A DNA stretch of 53,738 nt from Pseudomonadota bacterium (GCA_025355245.1 JANXZZ010000302.1:1-53738); one strand, 5' to 3'; shown: positions 17,575-26,679, counted from the stretch's first letter. Notes: generated by a model from the sequence alone, not told the origin. Program-made: numbers and translations.

Positions 17575-19476
17575 ATGCCTTGCCTATTCCTGTCAGACTT
17601 CTTGCGCCGGTGTTCGCACCTGACGCGTTGGCTCGGGGCTGCTGCGCTGCTGCTCGCATTCGGCGCCTGCGGTGGCGGCGGTGGGATGAGCGGCGGCGGA
17701 TCCACCGCGATGCCGCAGGGCTGCAGCACGTCGACGTGCGGCACGGCGATGATGACGCTCACCGACGCGACCGGTGACTTCACCAGCTACACGGTCGATG
17801 TGACCTCGATCAATCTCACCAAGAAGGACGGCACCGTTGTCGAGACGCTGCCGGCGACGACGCGCGTCGACTTCACGCGGCTGGTTGATCTCACGGAGCT
17901 CGTGACGGCGGCGACTATCCCACAGGGCGAGTACGTGTCCGCGACGATGAGCGTCGACTACACGAATGCGGCGGTGTTCGTCGAGGTAAACGGCGCGCCG
18001 GTGCAGGCGACGACCGTCGATGGCAGCGGCAAGCCGCTCGGCGTCGTGGCGCTCACGGTCACGCTCGACAGCGCGCATCATTTCTTCGTGAATCCCGGTG
18101 CGATCGCGCGCCTTGCGCTCGACTTCAACCTCGCCGCCTCGAACACGGTCGACACCACCAGGACGCCGCCGCTCGTGACGGTGCAGCCCTTCATCGTGGC
18201 GACGGTGGTCCCAAGCGACACGAAGGACATCCGCGTCCGCGGCACGCTCGCGAGCGTCGATACGATGGCGGCGACTTTCACCGTCAACCTGCGCCCCTTC
18301 GACAACCAGAGCGGCAGCCAGGGCGCTGTCGTCGTCGATACGACCTCGACCACCACCTTCGAGATCAATGGCGCGCCCTCGACCGGTGCCGCCGGCATCA
18401 CCGCCCTCAGTGCGGTCGCCTCCGGCGCGTGGGTGGTCGCCTTCGGCACGCTGTCGACGACCGACCACAGCTTCACAGCGACCAAGGTCCTCGCCGGCAC
18501 CAGCGTCGAAATGCCCTCGATGGACGGCCTGATCGGCGTCGTGACGGCGCGCACCGGCGACGTGCTGACCGTGCACGGCGCGACCGTGCACTCGCATGGC
18601 GACGGCTTCGATCGCTTCAGCATCAAGAACGTGATGCTCACGATCGCAAGCGGTACCGGCATCACGGTGGACGGCCAGCCCAATGCGATGCCGACGCTTG
18701 CCTGGCTCTCCGTCGGCAGTGCCATCACCGCCTTCGGCATGAGCGGTACCGACTCCTCCGGCAATCCCACCTTCGATGCGACCAGCGGGCGCGTGCGGCT
18801 CGAGGTGAGCTCGGTGTGGGGCTTCCCGGCAGCGACCGCCACCGGCCAGGTGACGCTGAACGTGCAGTCGTTCGACGGCCTCGCACTGACCGCGTTCAAC
18901 TTTGCCGGAACCGGCACTGCGACCGCGAGCGACTCGAAGCCGGCGATGTACGTGGTGACTACGGGTACGCTGCCGTTGCCGGCGGTGAGCGCGACCAGCG
19001 CGGTCCGTTACCTCGGCCTCGTGCAACCCTTCGGGTCGGCGCCGCCCGACTTCAACGCAAACACGCAGGTCGATTTCTCAGGGACGTTCTCGAGGCTCGA
19101 CGTCGGCTTCGGTATGGGCTCGATGACAGCGTTCAGCACGCTTAGCGCGACGGAGCTCGTCCTCAACCTGACGGATCCCATGTTGAGCGGCGCGCACCTG
19201 ACGCAGGGGCCGCAGATCATCGACATGACGAAGCTCGCGGCGAGCCCGCCGATCGTTCCAAATGCGAGCGGTCCGGATCTGTTTGCGATCGAGGCGCACT
19301 CGGGCTCGGCGCCATCGTCGATCAACGTCTACCAGAGCTTCACGGACTTCGAGTCGGCGCTCATGACGAAGCTCACGGGCACCACGAAGGTGAGCCGTAT
19401 CGTCGCGATCGGTAGCTTCGATCAGACGACCAACACGTTCACGGCGAGCCAGATCGGGGTCTCCGTCAGCGACTGA
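17575..19476 (+). CDS. Large DUF4382-type lipoprotein, function unknown
   Basis: 633 residues beginning with a signal peptide and lipobox (LLLAFGAC, Cys near residue 33), then a glycine-rich linker (GGGGGMSGGGS). The first globular part (about 50-215) resembles the DUF4382 family: LTDATGDFTSYTVDVTSINLTKKDGTVVE. A later repeat-like beta-rich part (about 220-330, with IRVRGTLASVDTMAATFTVNL) resembles DUF5666. The rest is beta-rich, Thr/Ser/Ala-rich, with few charged residues and no catalytic motif. It is predicted to be attached to a membrane lipid and exposed in the periplasm or on the surface. It stands alone, 100 bases after the OPT gene. Confidence 0.7.
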   Translation: MPCLFLSDFLRRCSHLTRWLGAAALLLAFGACGGGGGMSGGGSTAMPQGCSTSTCGTAMMTLTDATGDFTSYTVDVTSINLTKKDGTVVETLPATTRVDFTRLVDLTELVTAATIPQGEYVSATMSVDYTNAAVFVEVNGAPVQATTVDGSGKPLGVVALTVTLDSAHHFFVNPGAIARLALDFNLAASNTVDTTRTPPLVTVQPFIVATVVPSDTKDIRVRGTLASVDTMAATFTVNLRPFDNQSGSQGAVVVDTTSTTTFEINGAPSTGAAGITALSAVASGAWVVAFGTLSTTDHSFTATKVLAGTSVEMPSMDGLIGVVTARTGDVLTVHGATVHSHGDGFDRFSIKNVMLTIASGTGITVDGQPNAMPTLAWLSVGSAITAFGMSGTDSSGNPTFDATSGRVRLEVSSVWGFPAATATGQVTLNVQSFDGLALTAFNFAGTGTATASDSKPAMYVVTTGTLPLPAVSATSAVRYLGLVQPFGSAPPDFNANTQVDFSGTFSRLDVGFGMGSMTAFSTLSATELVLNLTDPMLSGAHLTQGPQIIDMTKLAASPPIVPNASGPDLFAIEAHSGSAPSSINVYQSFTDFESALMTKLTGTTKVSRIVAIGSFDQTTNTFTASQIGVSVSD

Positions 19477-19571
19477 CGGCGCGCCACCCGGCCGGGATGC
19501 TGGCGAGCATCCCGGCGCGACGCGGCGGGCGGACGGATCCGTGGCATGCTGTGGCGCCTTCGCCGCAGCCA

Positions 19572-20516
19572 ATGGCCTCGATGACCACGTCCGTCCCGGG
19601 TTCCCGCCTGCTCCTCGTCTGCTTCGCAGCCGTCTACCTGATCTGGGGTTCGGCGTTCGCCGCATCGAAGCTGGTCGTCCACGACCTGCCGCCGCTGCTC
19701 GCCGGCGCGATCCGGTTTCTGCTCGCCGGCACCGGCCTTGGAATCGTGGCGCGTGCGCGCGGTGCGCGGCTGCCACGGGCGCCCGTCGAGTGGCGGCACT
19801 TCGCGGTGATGGGGCTGCTGCTGATCGTGCTGTCGAGCGGCATCAACGCGCTCGCGATCCGCTACGTCGCCTCGAACGAATCGGCGCTCCTGAACGTGAG
19901 CTCGGCGTTCTTCATTCCGCTCGTCGGTACCCTCGGCGCGCGCGGCCACGCTCTCAGCGGGCGCGCGCTGGCGGGGCTCCTGCTCGGCTTCGCGGGCGTC
20001 GTGTTCCTGATGTGGCCGAAATCCGGCTTCGGCTTCGAGAATCTGGGCTGGCGGGTCGCGATCCTGGGCGCCTGCTTCGCGTGGGCGCTCGGCACGCTTT
20101 ATTACCGGCGCATCCACTCAACCACGGCGCCGCTCATGTTCACCGCGCTCGAGATGGTGCTCGGTGGCGCTATGCTGCTCGTCGTCTCGGTCCTGGATGG
20201 TGATCCGTCGCGCTGGAACCCGACACGCGCGAGCATCGGCGGCCTCGTGTTCCTGACGGTGTTCAGCTCCGGAGTCGCGTACACGGCGTTCGGCTACCTG
20301 ATGCGGCACACGACTCCGGCGCGCCTCGCGACCTACGCCTACGTGAATCCGGTGGTCGCCGCGCTGGTCGGATGGGCGGTGCTGGGCGAGGCGTTCTCCG
20401 GGATCCAGCTGCTCGGCACGGCCATCATCCTGACGGGCGTCGTGCTGGTGTCGCTGCCGGATGCGGGTGGCGCGAAGCGCGTGCGCGAGGCGCCGCCCGC
20501 GGAGTCGACGCCGTAG
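19572..20516 (+). CDS. DMT-superfamily transporter (EamA/RhaT type)
   Basis: 314 residues with ten predicted helices in two EamA repeats. The first opens with LLLVCFAAVYLIWGSAFAASKL, the typical YLIWGSxF start, and the second ends in AYVNPVVAALVGWAVLGE, the usual P-V-A-A-L-x-G-W pattern. Such proteins export or import small metabolites such as amino acids; the substrate is unknown. I chose ATG 19572 because the frame upstream is not homologous and would put 25 unlikely residues before the first helix. It converges on the small membrane protein gene 9 bases downstream. Confidence 0.85.
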   Translation: MASMTTSVPGSRLLLVCFAAVYLIWGSAFAASKLVVHDLPPLLAGAIRFLLAGTGLGIVARARGARLPRAPVEWRHFAVMGLLLIVLSSGINALAIRYVASNESALLNVSSAFFIPLVGTLGARGHALSGRALAGLLLGFAGVVFLMWPKSGFGFENLGWRVAILGACFAWALGTLYYRRIHSTTAPLMFTALEMVLGGAMLLVVSVLDGDPSRWNPTRASIGGLVFLTVFSSGVAYTAFGYLMRHTTPARLATYAYVNPVVAALVGWAVLGEAFSGIQLLGTAIILTGVVLVSLPDAGGAKRVREAPPAESTP

Positions 20517-20525
20517 CGCGCCCGG

Positions 20526-20870
20526 CTAGCGACCGCGCGCGAGCGCGCCGCCGATCCAGCCGACCACGCTGACGATGAGCGCGGTGCCGAGCGCCGCCCA
20601 GAAGTTCGCGACGTGCATGCCGGTCAGCAGCTTCGCGACCAGGGCTACCATCGCCGCGTTGATGACGAGCAGAAAGACACCGAGCGTCACGATCGTGATC
20701 GGCAGCGTCAGGATCACCAGCACCGGGCGCAACAGCGCGTTCACGAGGCCGAGCACGAGGCCGGCAATCAGCACCGTCGCCGGCTTGTCGAAACGCAGGC
20801 CGCCGACGAAGAACGTCGCGACCCACAGGCCGAGCGCCGCGAACACGCCGCGCAGAATGAGTCCCACCAT
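20526..20870 (-). CDS. Small four-helix membrane protein (phage holin superfamily IV-like, YvlD type)
   Basis: 114 residues with four close-packed hydrophobic helices: LRGVFAALGLWVATFFV, TVLIAGLVLGLVNALL, ILTLPITIVTLGVFLLVINA and FWAALGTALIVSVVGWIGGA. The NALLRPVLVILTLPIT...LGVFLLVINA pattern is that of the family annotated as phage holin 4_2, widespread on chromosomes and not linked to phage here. Function is unknown. It lies downstream of, and in the same direction as, the amidohydrolase-like gene, 24 bases apart. Confidence 0.8.
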   Translation of the reverse strand: MVGLILRGVFAALGLWVATFFVGGLRFDKPATVLIAGLVLGLVNALLRPVLVILTLPITIVTLGVFLLVINAAMVALVAKLLTGMHVANFWAALGTALIVSVVGWIGGALARGR

Positions 20871-20894
20871 GAGCCTACTCCCAGTGCCGTCAGC

Positions 20895-22229
20895 CTAGCG
20901 GTAGCGGCTGCCGTGCTTGATAACGACCTCGACGTCCTGCAGGCGCTCGATGTGCCGGAGCACGTCGCCGCGCACCGCGATGATATCCGCGTATTTCCCC
21001 GGAGACACGCTGCCGTTCTCGTGTTCCTCGCCCAGCGCGGTCGCCGCATCGAGGGTGGCCGCGCGGATCGCTTCGGCGGGTGTGAAGCCGGCTTCGAGGA
21101 CGAGCTCCTCGACCTCCTGCCAGGTCGCGCGCGAGTGGACGTGCGCGGGCTGGCCCGAGTCGGAGCCGACGAGGAGGCGCGCGCCGGCTGCGCGTGCGCT
21201 CCTGAGGCGCGCGGCCAGCGTCGCGCGACGCAGCGCCGGCGTCTCGTAGAGGTTCAGCGTCGCGAGGTTGCGCAGCGATCCGCGCAGGTCGTCGGCGATG
21301 ATCGCCGGCAAGCCGTCGCGCCAGCGCAGGTCGTCGAGAGGTTCGGGGTTCTTGAGCAGCCACTCGTGGTTGGTGAGCGCCGAAGCACCTACCGTCCAGG
21401 GCACCGGCAGCTCGCGCGCGGCCTGTTCGCGCAACGCCGTCTGGGCGGCATCCGGCAGCGTGGGACCCAGGTCGGTGCCGAGGCCCAGGAGCCCACGCGC
21501 GCCCGCGCCGAGCGCGACCGCAATATCACCGTCGTGGCGGACTTCGGCGAACCACGGCACGCCCGTGTCGCGCGCGACCAGCGCGACCGCCGCGAGCTCC
21601 GCCGCGCTCCACTCGCTCGCGCCGGCGACGACGAGGTAGTCGACGCCCGCGCGCACCAGGCGCTCGGCTTTCTGGCGTGCCTCGGCCGGGCCGCTCACGC
21701 TCCAGCGGTAGTCGTGCGTGTGTGCCGGCGCATCCTTCTCGAGCGTCGGGCCGGAGACGTAGAGCGTGGGGCCCGGTATGCGCTGGCCGCGGATGCGATC
21801 GCGCACGGAGACCGCGGCCTCGAGCGGCGAGCCCAGGTCGCGGGCGCTCGTGACGCCCGCGAGCAGCAGCTGGTGCGCCGCGGCGGGCATGACCACGCGC
21901 TCGGCGATCGGAATGTAGGACTGGTCCCAGCGGGCAGGATCGCCGTGGCCGAGGCGGGAGAGATGCACCTGCAGGTCCCAGAGCCCCGGCAGCACGGTCA
22001 TCCCTTCGGTCGAGATGACCTCGGCGAGCGCGGGGACCGGCAGCGTGCCGACCTGGCCGACCGCGGTGATCCGGTCGCCGTCGATCAGAATCACGCTGTC
22101 AGGCAGGGGCGGCCCGCCGGAACCGTCGAGCAGCACGCCGCCGACCAGCGCGCGCAGCTCCGCCCCCGCCGCCGGCAGCGCGGGCCCGAGACACAAGAGC
22201 GCGAGCAGTGCGAGGAGTCGCGCGCGCAT
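20895..22229 (-). CDS. Amidohydrolase-like exported protein with degraded metal site
   Basis: 444 residues: signal peptide (LLALLALLCLGPALPAAGA), then the amidohydrolase fold with its beta-sandwich start (GGVLLDGSGGPPLPDSVILIDGDRITAVG) and barrel. The usual first motif D-x-H-x-H reads D85-L-Q87-V-H89, so the first histidine is glutamine. The lysine normally carboxylated in GxDxxK is V200 (GVDYLV), and the strand-6 histidine aligns with G249; H232 and D357 (GSDSG) remain. It is therefore doubtful that it binds two metals or hydrolyses like its relatives (imidazolonepropionase/prolidase-like group). ATG 22229 overlaps the stop of the SRPBCC gene by one base (TGATG). The open frame extends further upstream, but only as a shadow of that gene. 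Confidence 0.78.
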   Translation of the reverse strand: MRARLLALLALLCLGPALPAAGAELRALVGGVLLDGSGGPPLPDSVILIDGDRITAVGQVGTLPVPALAEVISTEGMTVLPGLWDLQVHLSRLGHGDPARWDQSYIPIAERVVMPAAAHQLLLAGVTSARDLGSPLEAAVSVRDRIRGQRIPGPTLYVSGPTLEKDAPAHTHDYRWSVSGPAEARQKAERLVRAGVDYLVVAGASEWSAAELAAVALVARDTGVPWFAEVRHDGDIAVALGAGARGLLGLGTDLGPTLPDAAQTALREQAARELPVPWTVGASALTNHEWLLKNPEPLDDLRWRDGLPAIIADDLRGSLRNLATLNLYETPALRRATLAARLRSARAAGARLLVGSDSGQPAHVHSRATWQEVEELVLEAGFTPAEAIRAATLDAATALGEEHENGSVSPGKYADIIAVRGDVLRHIERLQDVEVVIKHGSRYR

Positions 22230-22687
22230 CAGGGCGGCGAGGCCGGCGGCTGGTCGGCTTCGATCACGCGCTTCAAGCTGTGCAGCCAGTAGGTCCAGCC
22301 CTGCCGCAGCCACGAGAAATACGGGTCCCACTCGCGCTCGCCCGGCACCCCGGTGCCGAGCACGCGCACGACCGTGCGGCCGGGCTTCGAGTCGAACAAC
22401 ACGTCCTCGACGATGGGCCCCGCTCCGCCCGCGACCGGCGGCAGCGAGGCATCCGCCATGTAGATAAGCCGCAGTCGCCGGTCCTGCTCGAACACGTCGA
22501 TGATCGCGTCGCGGACGCTCCCGTCCCTGAGCTTCACGCGCAGCGTGCCGCCGCGCCGCGGGTCGACGCTCGCCTCGCTCGCGTACCAGCGCTCCAGCCA
22601 GTCCTTCGTCATGAAGGCGCTGAACACGCGGGCCGGCGGCCGCTGGATCTCGATGAATTGCGCGTAGCCGCGCGTCTTTCGGGTCAT
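22229..22687 (-). CDS. SRPBCC (START/AHSA1-like) domain protein
   Basis: 152 residues forming a single SRPBCC domain: FIEIQRPPARVFSAFMTKDWLERWY at the start, a GGTLRVKLRDG strand and the C-terminal helix WLRQGWTYWLHSLKRVIE. This fold makes a deep hydrophobic pocket used to bind lipids, polyketides or other ligands, or to act as a co-chaperone. There is no signal peptide, so it is cytoplasmic, whereas the coupled amidohydrolase-like protein downstream is predicted to be exported. The ligand is unknown. Confidence 0.8.
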   Translation of the reverse strand: MTRKTRGYAQFIEIQRPPARVFSAFMTKDWLERWYASEASVDPRRGGTLRVKLRDGSVRDAIIDVFEQDRRLRLIYMADASLPPVAGGAGPIVEDVLFDSKPGRTVVRVLGTGVPGEREWDPYFSWLRQGWTYWLHSLKRVIEADQPPASPP

Positions 22688-22786
22688 GGGGCGCCCACTG
22701 GGATGTCGGTGTATTCTGCCCGCGGCGCAGGTCGCTCGATAGGGCGGCGGCCCTCCAATAATCCAGGCAACGCCAGGGGAAATTCC

Positions 22787-23173
22787 ATGAGTCTCGTATT
22801 CGTCGTGATCGGGCTGGCACTCGTGCAGTTCATGTACTTTGGATACCAGGTCGGTGGGGCGCGCGGGCGCTTCGGGATCAACGCGCCCTCGATCACCGGC
22901 AACGAGGTGTTCGAGCGCTACTTCCGGGTGCAGCAGAACACACTCGAGCTGATCGTGATTCTGGTCCCGGCGCTGTGGATGTTCGGGACCTACGTCAGCG
23001 CTCAGTGGGCGGCGGGGCTCGGCGTCGTCTACCTGGTCGGACGTTTCCTGTACGCCTTCGGCTACGTCAAGGACCCGGCCAAGCGCAGCGCCGGCTTCAT
23101 GCTCTCGTTCCTGCCGATCACGGTCCTGTTGCTGGGCGGCATCTACGGCGCGGTGCGCGCAAGCCTCGGCTAG
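22787..23173 (+). CDS. MAPEG-family membrane protein
   Basis: 128 residues with four helices in the MAPEG arrangement (membrane-associated eicosanoid and glutathione metabolism proteins). Visible family features are NEVFERYFRVQQNTLELIVIL, with the R-x-x-x-N-x-x-E pattern used for glutathione binding, and GRFLYAFGYVKDPAKRSAGF. Members act as glutathione S-transferases or peroxidases. An AGGGGA motif precedes the ATG at 22787. It is divergent from the SRPBCC gene. Confidence 0.87.
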   Translation: MSLVFVVIGLALVQFMYFGYQVGGARGRFGINAPSITGNEVFERYFRVQQNTLELIVILVPALWMFGTYVSAQWAAGLGVVYLVGRFLYAFGYVKDPAKRSAGFMLSFLPITVLLLGGIYGAVRASLG

Positions 23174-23184
23174 GGAACCTGCTC

Positions 23185-23204
23185 GCCGGGCACCCGCGCC
23201 CGGC
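23185..23204. terminator. Hairpin between convergent MAPEG and cyclase genes
   Basis: GCCGGGC and GCCCGGC form a perfect 7-base stem with a 6-base loop, between the stop codons of the two convergent genes. It could serve both strands. No T-run is present. Confidence 0.4.
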
Positions 23205-24283
23205 TAGCCCGACGCCACCGCCTGGGTGGCGTTGCGCCTGAGGTCGCGGTCACGCTCGAGCCGGCGCTCGGCCGCGGCGACGACGGCAGCCGCGTCGCGT
23301 CCGTCGCGGGGCGAGGTTGCGACGCCGGCGCTCACCGCGCAGCGCACGAGTCGCGTGCCGGCGTCCAGCGTCGTCGCGTGCACGGCATGGCGAATCCGCT
23401 GGGCGGCCGTCTGTGCAGCGGCCTGGTCGGCCCCCGGCAGCAGCACCGCGAATTCATCGCCACCCCAGCGCGCCGCGAGGTCGGTTTCCCGCAGCGTGCG
23501 GCGCAGCGCCTCGGCCACCAGCTTGAGCGCCGCGTTGCCGGCGTCGATTCCGTAAGTCTCGTTGAGCCGTCGCGAGCCCTCGAGGTCCACCACGAGGACG
23601 CCGCAGGGCTGGTCGCGCCGGTCGGCATCGCCGAGCTCGCGCTTCAACCGGTCGAGAAACACCGCGCGCGTAGCGAGGCCCGTCAGCGCATCGCCGTCGG
23701 TGAGCGCGGCGGCGCGGCGGCGCGCCGTCAGCACCGCGCTGCCGAGCTGCGAGGTGAGCCACGCGACCACGAGCAGCGGGCCGATGGCGACGAGCACGCG
23801 TCCGGCGAAGGCCGCCGACAGCAGCGCGCCGCCCGGCCGAAGTCCCGCAACCACGAGGTAGGCAGCCACCACCGCACCCAGGTGCAGCGCGAGGCGCGGC
23901 GTCGGCAGCACCAGCGCCGCGAGCACGACGGGCAGCAGGTAGAGGCTCTGCAGCGGGCTCTCGGCGCCGCCGGTGAACCAGGCGATCGTGGTGATGAATG
24001 CGGTCATCGCCCACATCTGCGCTTCGAGCGCGCGCCCGGGCCGGGCGGCGGCGACGCGCGGCAGCCTCAGCACCACGAGCAACGCGGCGAAGATCCCGAT
24101 CGCGGTGCCAATCGGCACCACGAAGGCGCGATCCGGCATGACCAGCTGGTAGAGGAGGACGATGGCGAGGACCAGCCAGTCAGCGAGCGCCACGTGGCGC
24201 ACGAGGCCGTCGAGGTCAGAGTCCTCGCGTGGCGCCCGGCCGCGTCGCTCTTGCACGCGAGTCGTGGACGGTGCCGCGCTCAA
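23204..24283 (-). CDS. Membrane diguanylate cyclase (GGDEF)
   Basis: 359 residues. About six N-terminal helices (residues 30-195) form a membrane sensor module with no named domain. The GGDEF domain follows: the active site RWGGDEF is intact at 274-278, with the substrate-binding region LVVDLEGSRRLNETYG upstream. The inhibitory site RxxD (RETD) lies five residues before GGDEF, so product inhibition is expected. It should make c-di-GMP from two GTP. The first codon is TTG 24283, overlapping the stop of the phosphodiesterase gene (TTGA); a GTG at 24256 is an alternative start. Confidence 0.87.
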   Translation of the reverse strand: MSAAPSTTRVQERRGRAPREDSDLDGLVRHVALADWLVLAIVLLYQLVMPDRAFVVPIGTAIGIFAALLVVLRLPRVAAARPGRALEAQMWAMTAFITTIAWFTGGAESPLQSLYLLPVVLAALVLPTPRLALHLGAVVAAYLVVAGLRPGGALLSAAFAGRVLVAIGPLLVVAWLTSQLGSAVLTARRRAAALTDGDALTGLATRAVFLDRLKRELGDADRRDQPCGVLVVDLEGSRRLNETYGIDAGNAALKLVAEALRRTLRETDLAARWGGDEFAVLLPGADQAAAQTAAQRIRHAVHATTLDAGTRLVRCAVSAGVATSPRDGRDAAAVVAAAERRLERDRDLRRNATQAVASG

Positions 24284-26517
24284 CCGGCGAGGGCCGAGGC
24301 GTCCGCCGCGCTGAAGTCGCCGCCGCCGGCCGCGACCAGCTCGTACAGCGACAGATCCGCGAGCACGTCGCAGAGCGGGATGGGCTTGCCGATCGCGAAG
24401 CCCTGGCCGTAGTCGACGCCGAGGTTCGCCATGCGGATGCGCAATTCGTCGGTCTCGACGTACTCGGCGACGGTGGTTATGCCCATCGCGCGCGCGAGCT
24501 GCGCGACGGCCTTGACCATGGACTCGGAGCGCGCGTTCGAGATCGCATCGCGCACGAAGCTGCCGTCGATCTTGAGCACCGACACCGGCAGGCTCTTGAG
24601 GTAGGCGAGCGAAGAAGCGCCGGTGCCGAAGTCATCGAGCGCGAACTGGCAGCCGAGGTTGCGCAGGCGCTGCATGAAGGATTCGGCGCGCTCGAGGTGC
24701 GTGACCGCGGCGGTCTCGGTCAGCTCGAAGCAGATGATGTCCGGCGGAATGCCCGAGGCGCCGAGCGCGGCCTCAATGATGTTCGCGGTATCCGGGTCGG
24801 TGACCGACTGGCCGGACAGGTTGATCGCAAAGCGCGCGACGCGTCCCTTCAGGGTCGCCGCATGCGCGCCGAGTTCCAGCATCGCGTGCTCGACGACCCA
24901 CTTGTCGATCGCCGGCATCAGCTGGTAGCTCTCGGCCGCGGGCAGAAACTTGGCGGGGGGCAGGAGCTCGCCGGTCTCCGACAGCATGCGGATCAGGATC
25001 TCGAAGCGCGGCTCGGCGGGTCCCACCGACAGCGGCAGGATCGGCTGCGCGTACAGGCGGAAGCGGTCGGTCGCGATCGCCTCGCGCAGGCTCGCGATGA
25101 TCTGCACTTCGCCGTGGCGGCGCACCATGCTGACGTCGCCGTTGTCGAAGGTCTCGACGCGGTCGCGACCGCGGTCCTTGGCGGCCTTGCTCGCGATCTC
25201 GGCGGTCGCGAGCGCGTGCGAAAGCGGATGCTTGGAATTGGCGGGCAGCGGCGCGACGCCGGCCGAGAGGCTGACGCGCAGCACTCCCTCGGTGCGCTGC
25301 TGCGTGAGCTCGGCGACGCTAGAGCGGATCGTCTCCGCAGCCTCGGTGGCCTCGTCGGGCGTCGAGCCCGGCAGGAACAGCGCGAAGCGATCGCCCGAGA
25401 TGCGCGCGGCGAGCGCGCCGAGCGGCGCGCGGCGGCGCACGAGTTCGGCAACCTTGGCGATGGTTTCATCGCCAACGTGCATGCCGAAGTTCTCGTTGAT
25501 CACGTGCATCTGGTCGATGTCGAGGTAGACGACCGCATCGTGCACGATCGCCTCGCGGGTCGCGAGCAGCGAATCCACCTGCTGCTCGAAGGCGCCGCGC
25601 GACAGGAGGCCGGTCGAGGCGTCGTAGTTGGTTAGCAGGATCGAGGTGACCTTGCGTGCGAGCAGCTCGGCGAGGCGCGTCTGGCGCAGCTCGAAGTCCT
25701 CCGCGTCCGCCTGGTTGAACAGCGCGAGGAAGCCGATCACGCGATGCGAGAGGTGCCGCACCGGCACCGACAGGATCTTGTACGGCGGCACCTTGTCGGA
25801 GCCCGCCGCAATCTTGTTGACGATCATCGTGCGCCGCTGCAGCTGCGCCCACGTCAGCAGGTGGCGGTGCGTGCGTGTGATGATTTCTGCTTCGTGGCCG
25901 TGCGGCTGGTCGCACTGCGTGCGCACGATCGCGACCGAGCGCTCCGGGATGATCAGCGCGCCGATCGAGCAGCCAAGGTGATCGACCGCCGCCTGCACGA
26001 GGCGCCCGAGCTCGTCGGTATCGCGGGCCGTGTCGCCCTTCTCGGCCGAGGCGTCGAGCAGGAGTTCGAGGTCGCGATCGCGGGTGCTCAGGTCGCGCGA
26101 CATCGCGCCGAGCGAGGCCTTGGTGCCGAGCTCGCGCTGCAGGCACTCGAGCGCGGGACGCAGCAGCCCCAGCACCAGCGAGAAGGGTCGTGCCTCGCCG
26201 TTGTCGCGTGCGAGCAGCGTGACCGTGGCGAGCGGCAGTCCCCGCGGATCCCTGAGCACGAATGCGTAGGCATTCGCGCCGTCGAAGCGCCGCGTGGCGC
26301 CGTCGATGTCATTCGGAGTCGCGGCGCCCGCGGACATCAGCTCGTGGGCGAGGTTGTGCAGGTCCGGATCGTCCTGGCCGTCCGAGGCCCACAGCGTCTG
26401 GCCGCCGAGCCCGTACACCGAGATCGACTGCGCCCGCGGCAGCAGCATGCGGATGAGCTGCCCGTAGGGATCGAGGCCGGCGGCCGGCGGTGGCGAGGTC
26501 TGGACAGCAGCAACCAT
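24280..26517 (-). CDS. GAF-like/degenerate GGDEF/EAL c-di-GMP phosphodiesterase
   Basis: 745 residues, no membrane helix. An N-terminal part and a GAF-like region (about 190-330) precede a GGDEF domain whose active site reads SGDRF, so cyclase activity is unlikely. The C-terminal EAL domain looks active: EIL in place of EAL, NLSGQS, ELTET, DDFGTG at 628, KIDGSFV and AEYVE are all present. It should degrade c-di-GMP. ATG 26517 is chosen, with GGAG ten bases upstream, over an earlier in-frame ATG at 26610. It is coupled to the cyclase gene by a 4-base overlap, pairing opposing activities. Confidence 0.87.
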   Translation of the reverse strand: MVAAVQTSPPPAAGLDPYGQLIRMLLPRAQSISVYGLGGQTLWASDGQDDPDLHNLAHELMSAGAATPNDIDGATRRFDGANAYAFVLRDPRGLPLATVTLLARDNGEARPFSLVLGLLRPALECLQRELGTKASLGAMSRDLSTRDRDLELLLDASAEKGDTARDTDELGRLVQAAVDHLGCSIGALIIPERSVAIVRTQCDQPHGHEAEIITRTHRHLLTWAQLQRRTMIVNKIAAGSDKVPPYKILSVPVRHLSHRVIGFLALFNQADAEDFELRQTRLAELLARKVTSILLTNYDASTGLLSRGAFEQQVDSLLATREAIVHDAVVYLDIDQMHVINENFGMHVGDETIAKVAELVRRRAPLGALAARISGDRFALFLPGSTPDEATEAAETIRSSVAELTQQRTEGVLRVSLSAGVAPLPANSKHPLSHALATAEIASKAAKDRGRDRVETFDNGDVSMVRRHGEVQIIASLREAIATDRFRLYAQPILPLSVGPAEPRFEILIRMLSETGELLPPAKFLPAAESYQLMPAIDKWVVEHAMLELGAHAATLKGRVARFAINLSGQSVTDPDTANIIEAALGASGIPPDIICFELTETAAVTHLERAESFMQRLRNLGCQFALDDFGTGASSLAYLKSLPVSVLKIDGSFVRDAISNARSESMVKAVAQLARAMGITTVAEYVETDELRIRMANLGVDYGQGFAIGKPIPLCDVLADLSLYELVAAGGGDFSAADASALAG

Positions 26518-26679
26518 GGTCAACGGGCTCCGGTAGCGCGGACAAAGCGTGTCTGCCCCCCCCATTGAGGGGCGTACGACAACTTGACCTAATGCAGGGG
26601 TGCATTCCATGAATCAGTGCGCAGTTCCGCCACCGCCGGCGCGCGGGTGTCCGGGAATTCACGGATTCTGGCGCTCGGC

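Noticed and set aside
20526..20870. Possible prophage remnant because of the holin-like protein
   Set aside because: This four-helix family is common on chromosomes and no other phage gene, attachment site or composition change lies nearby.
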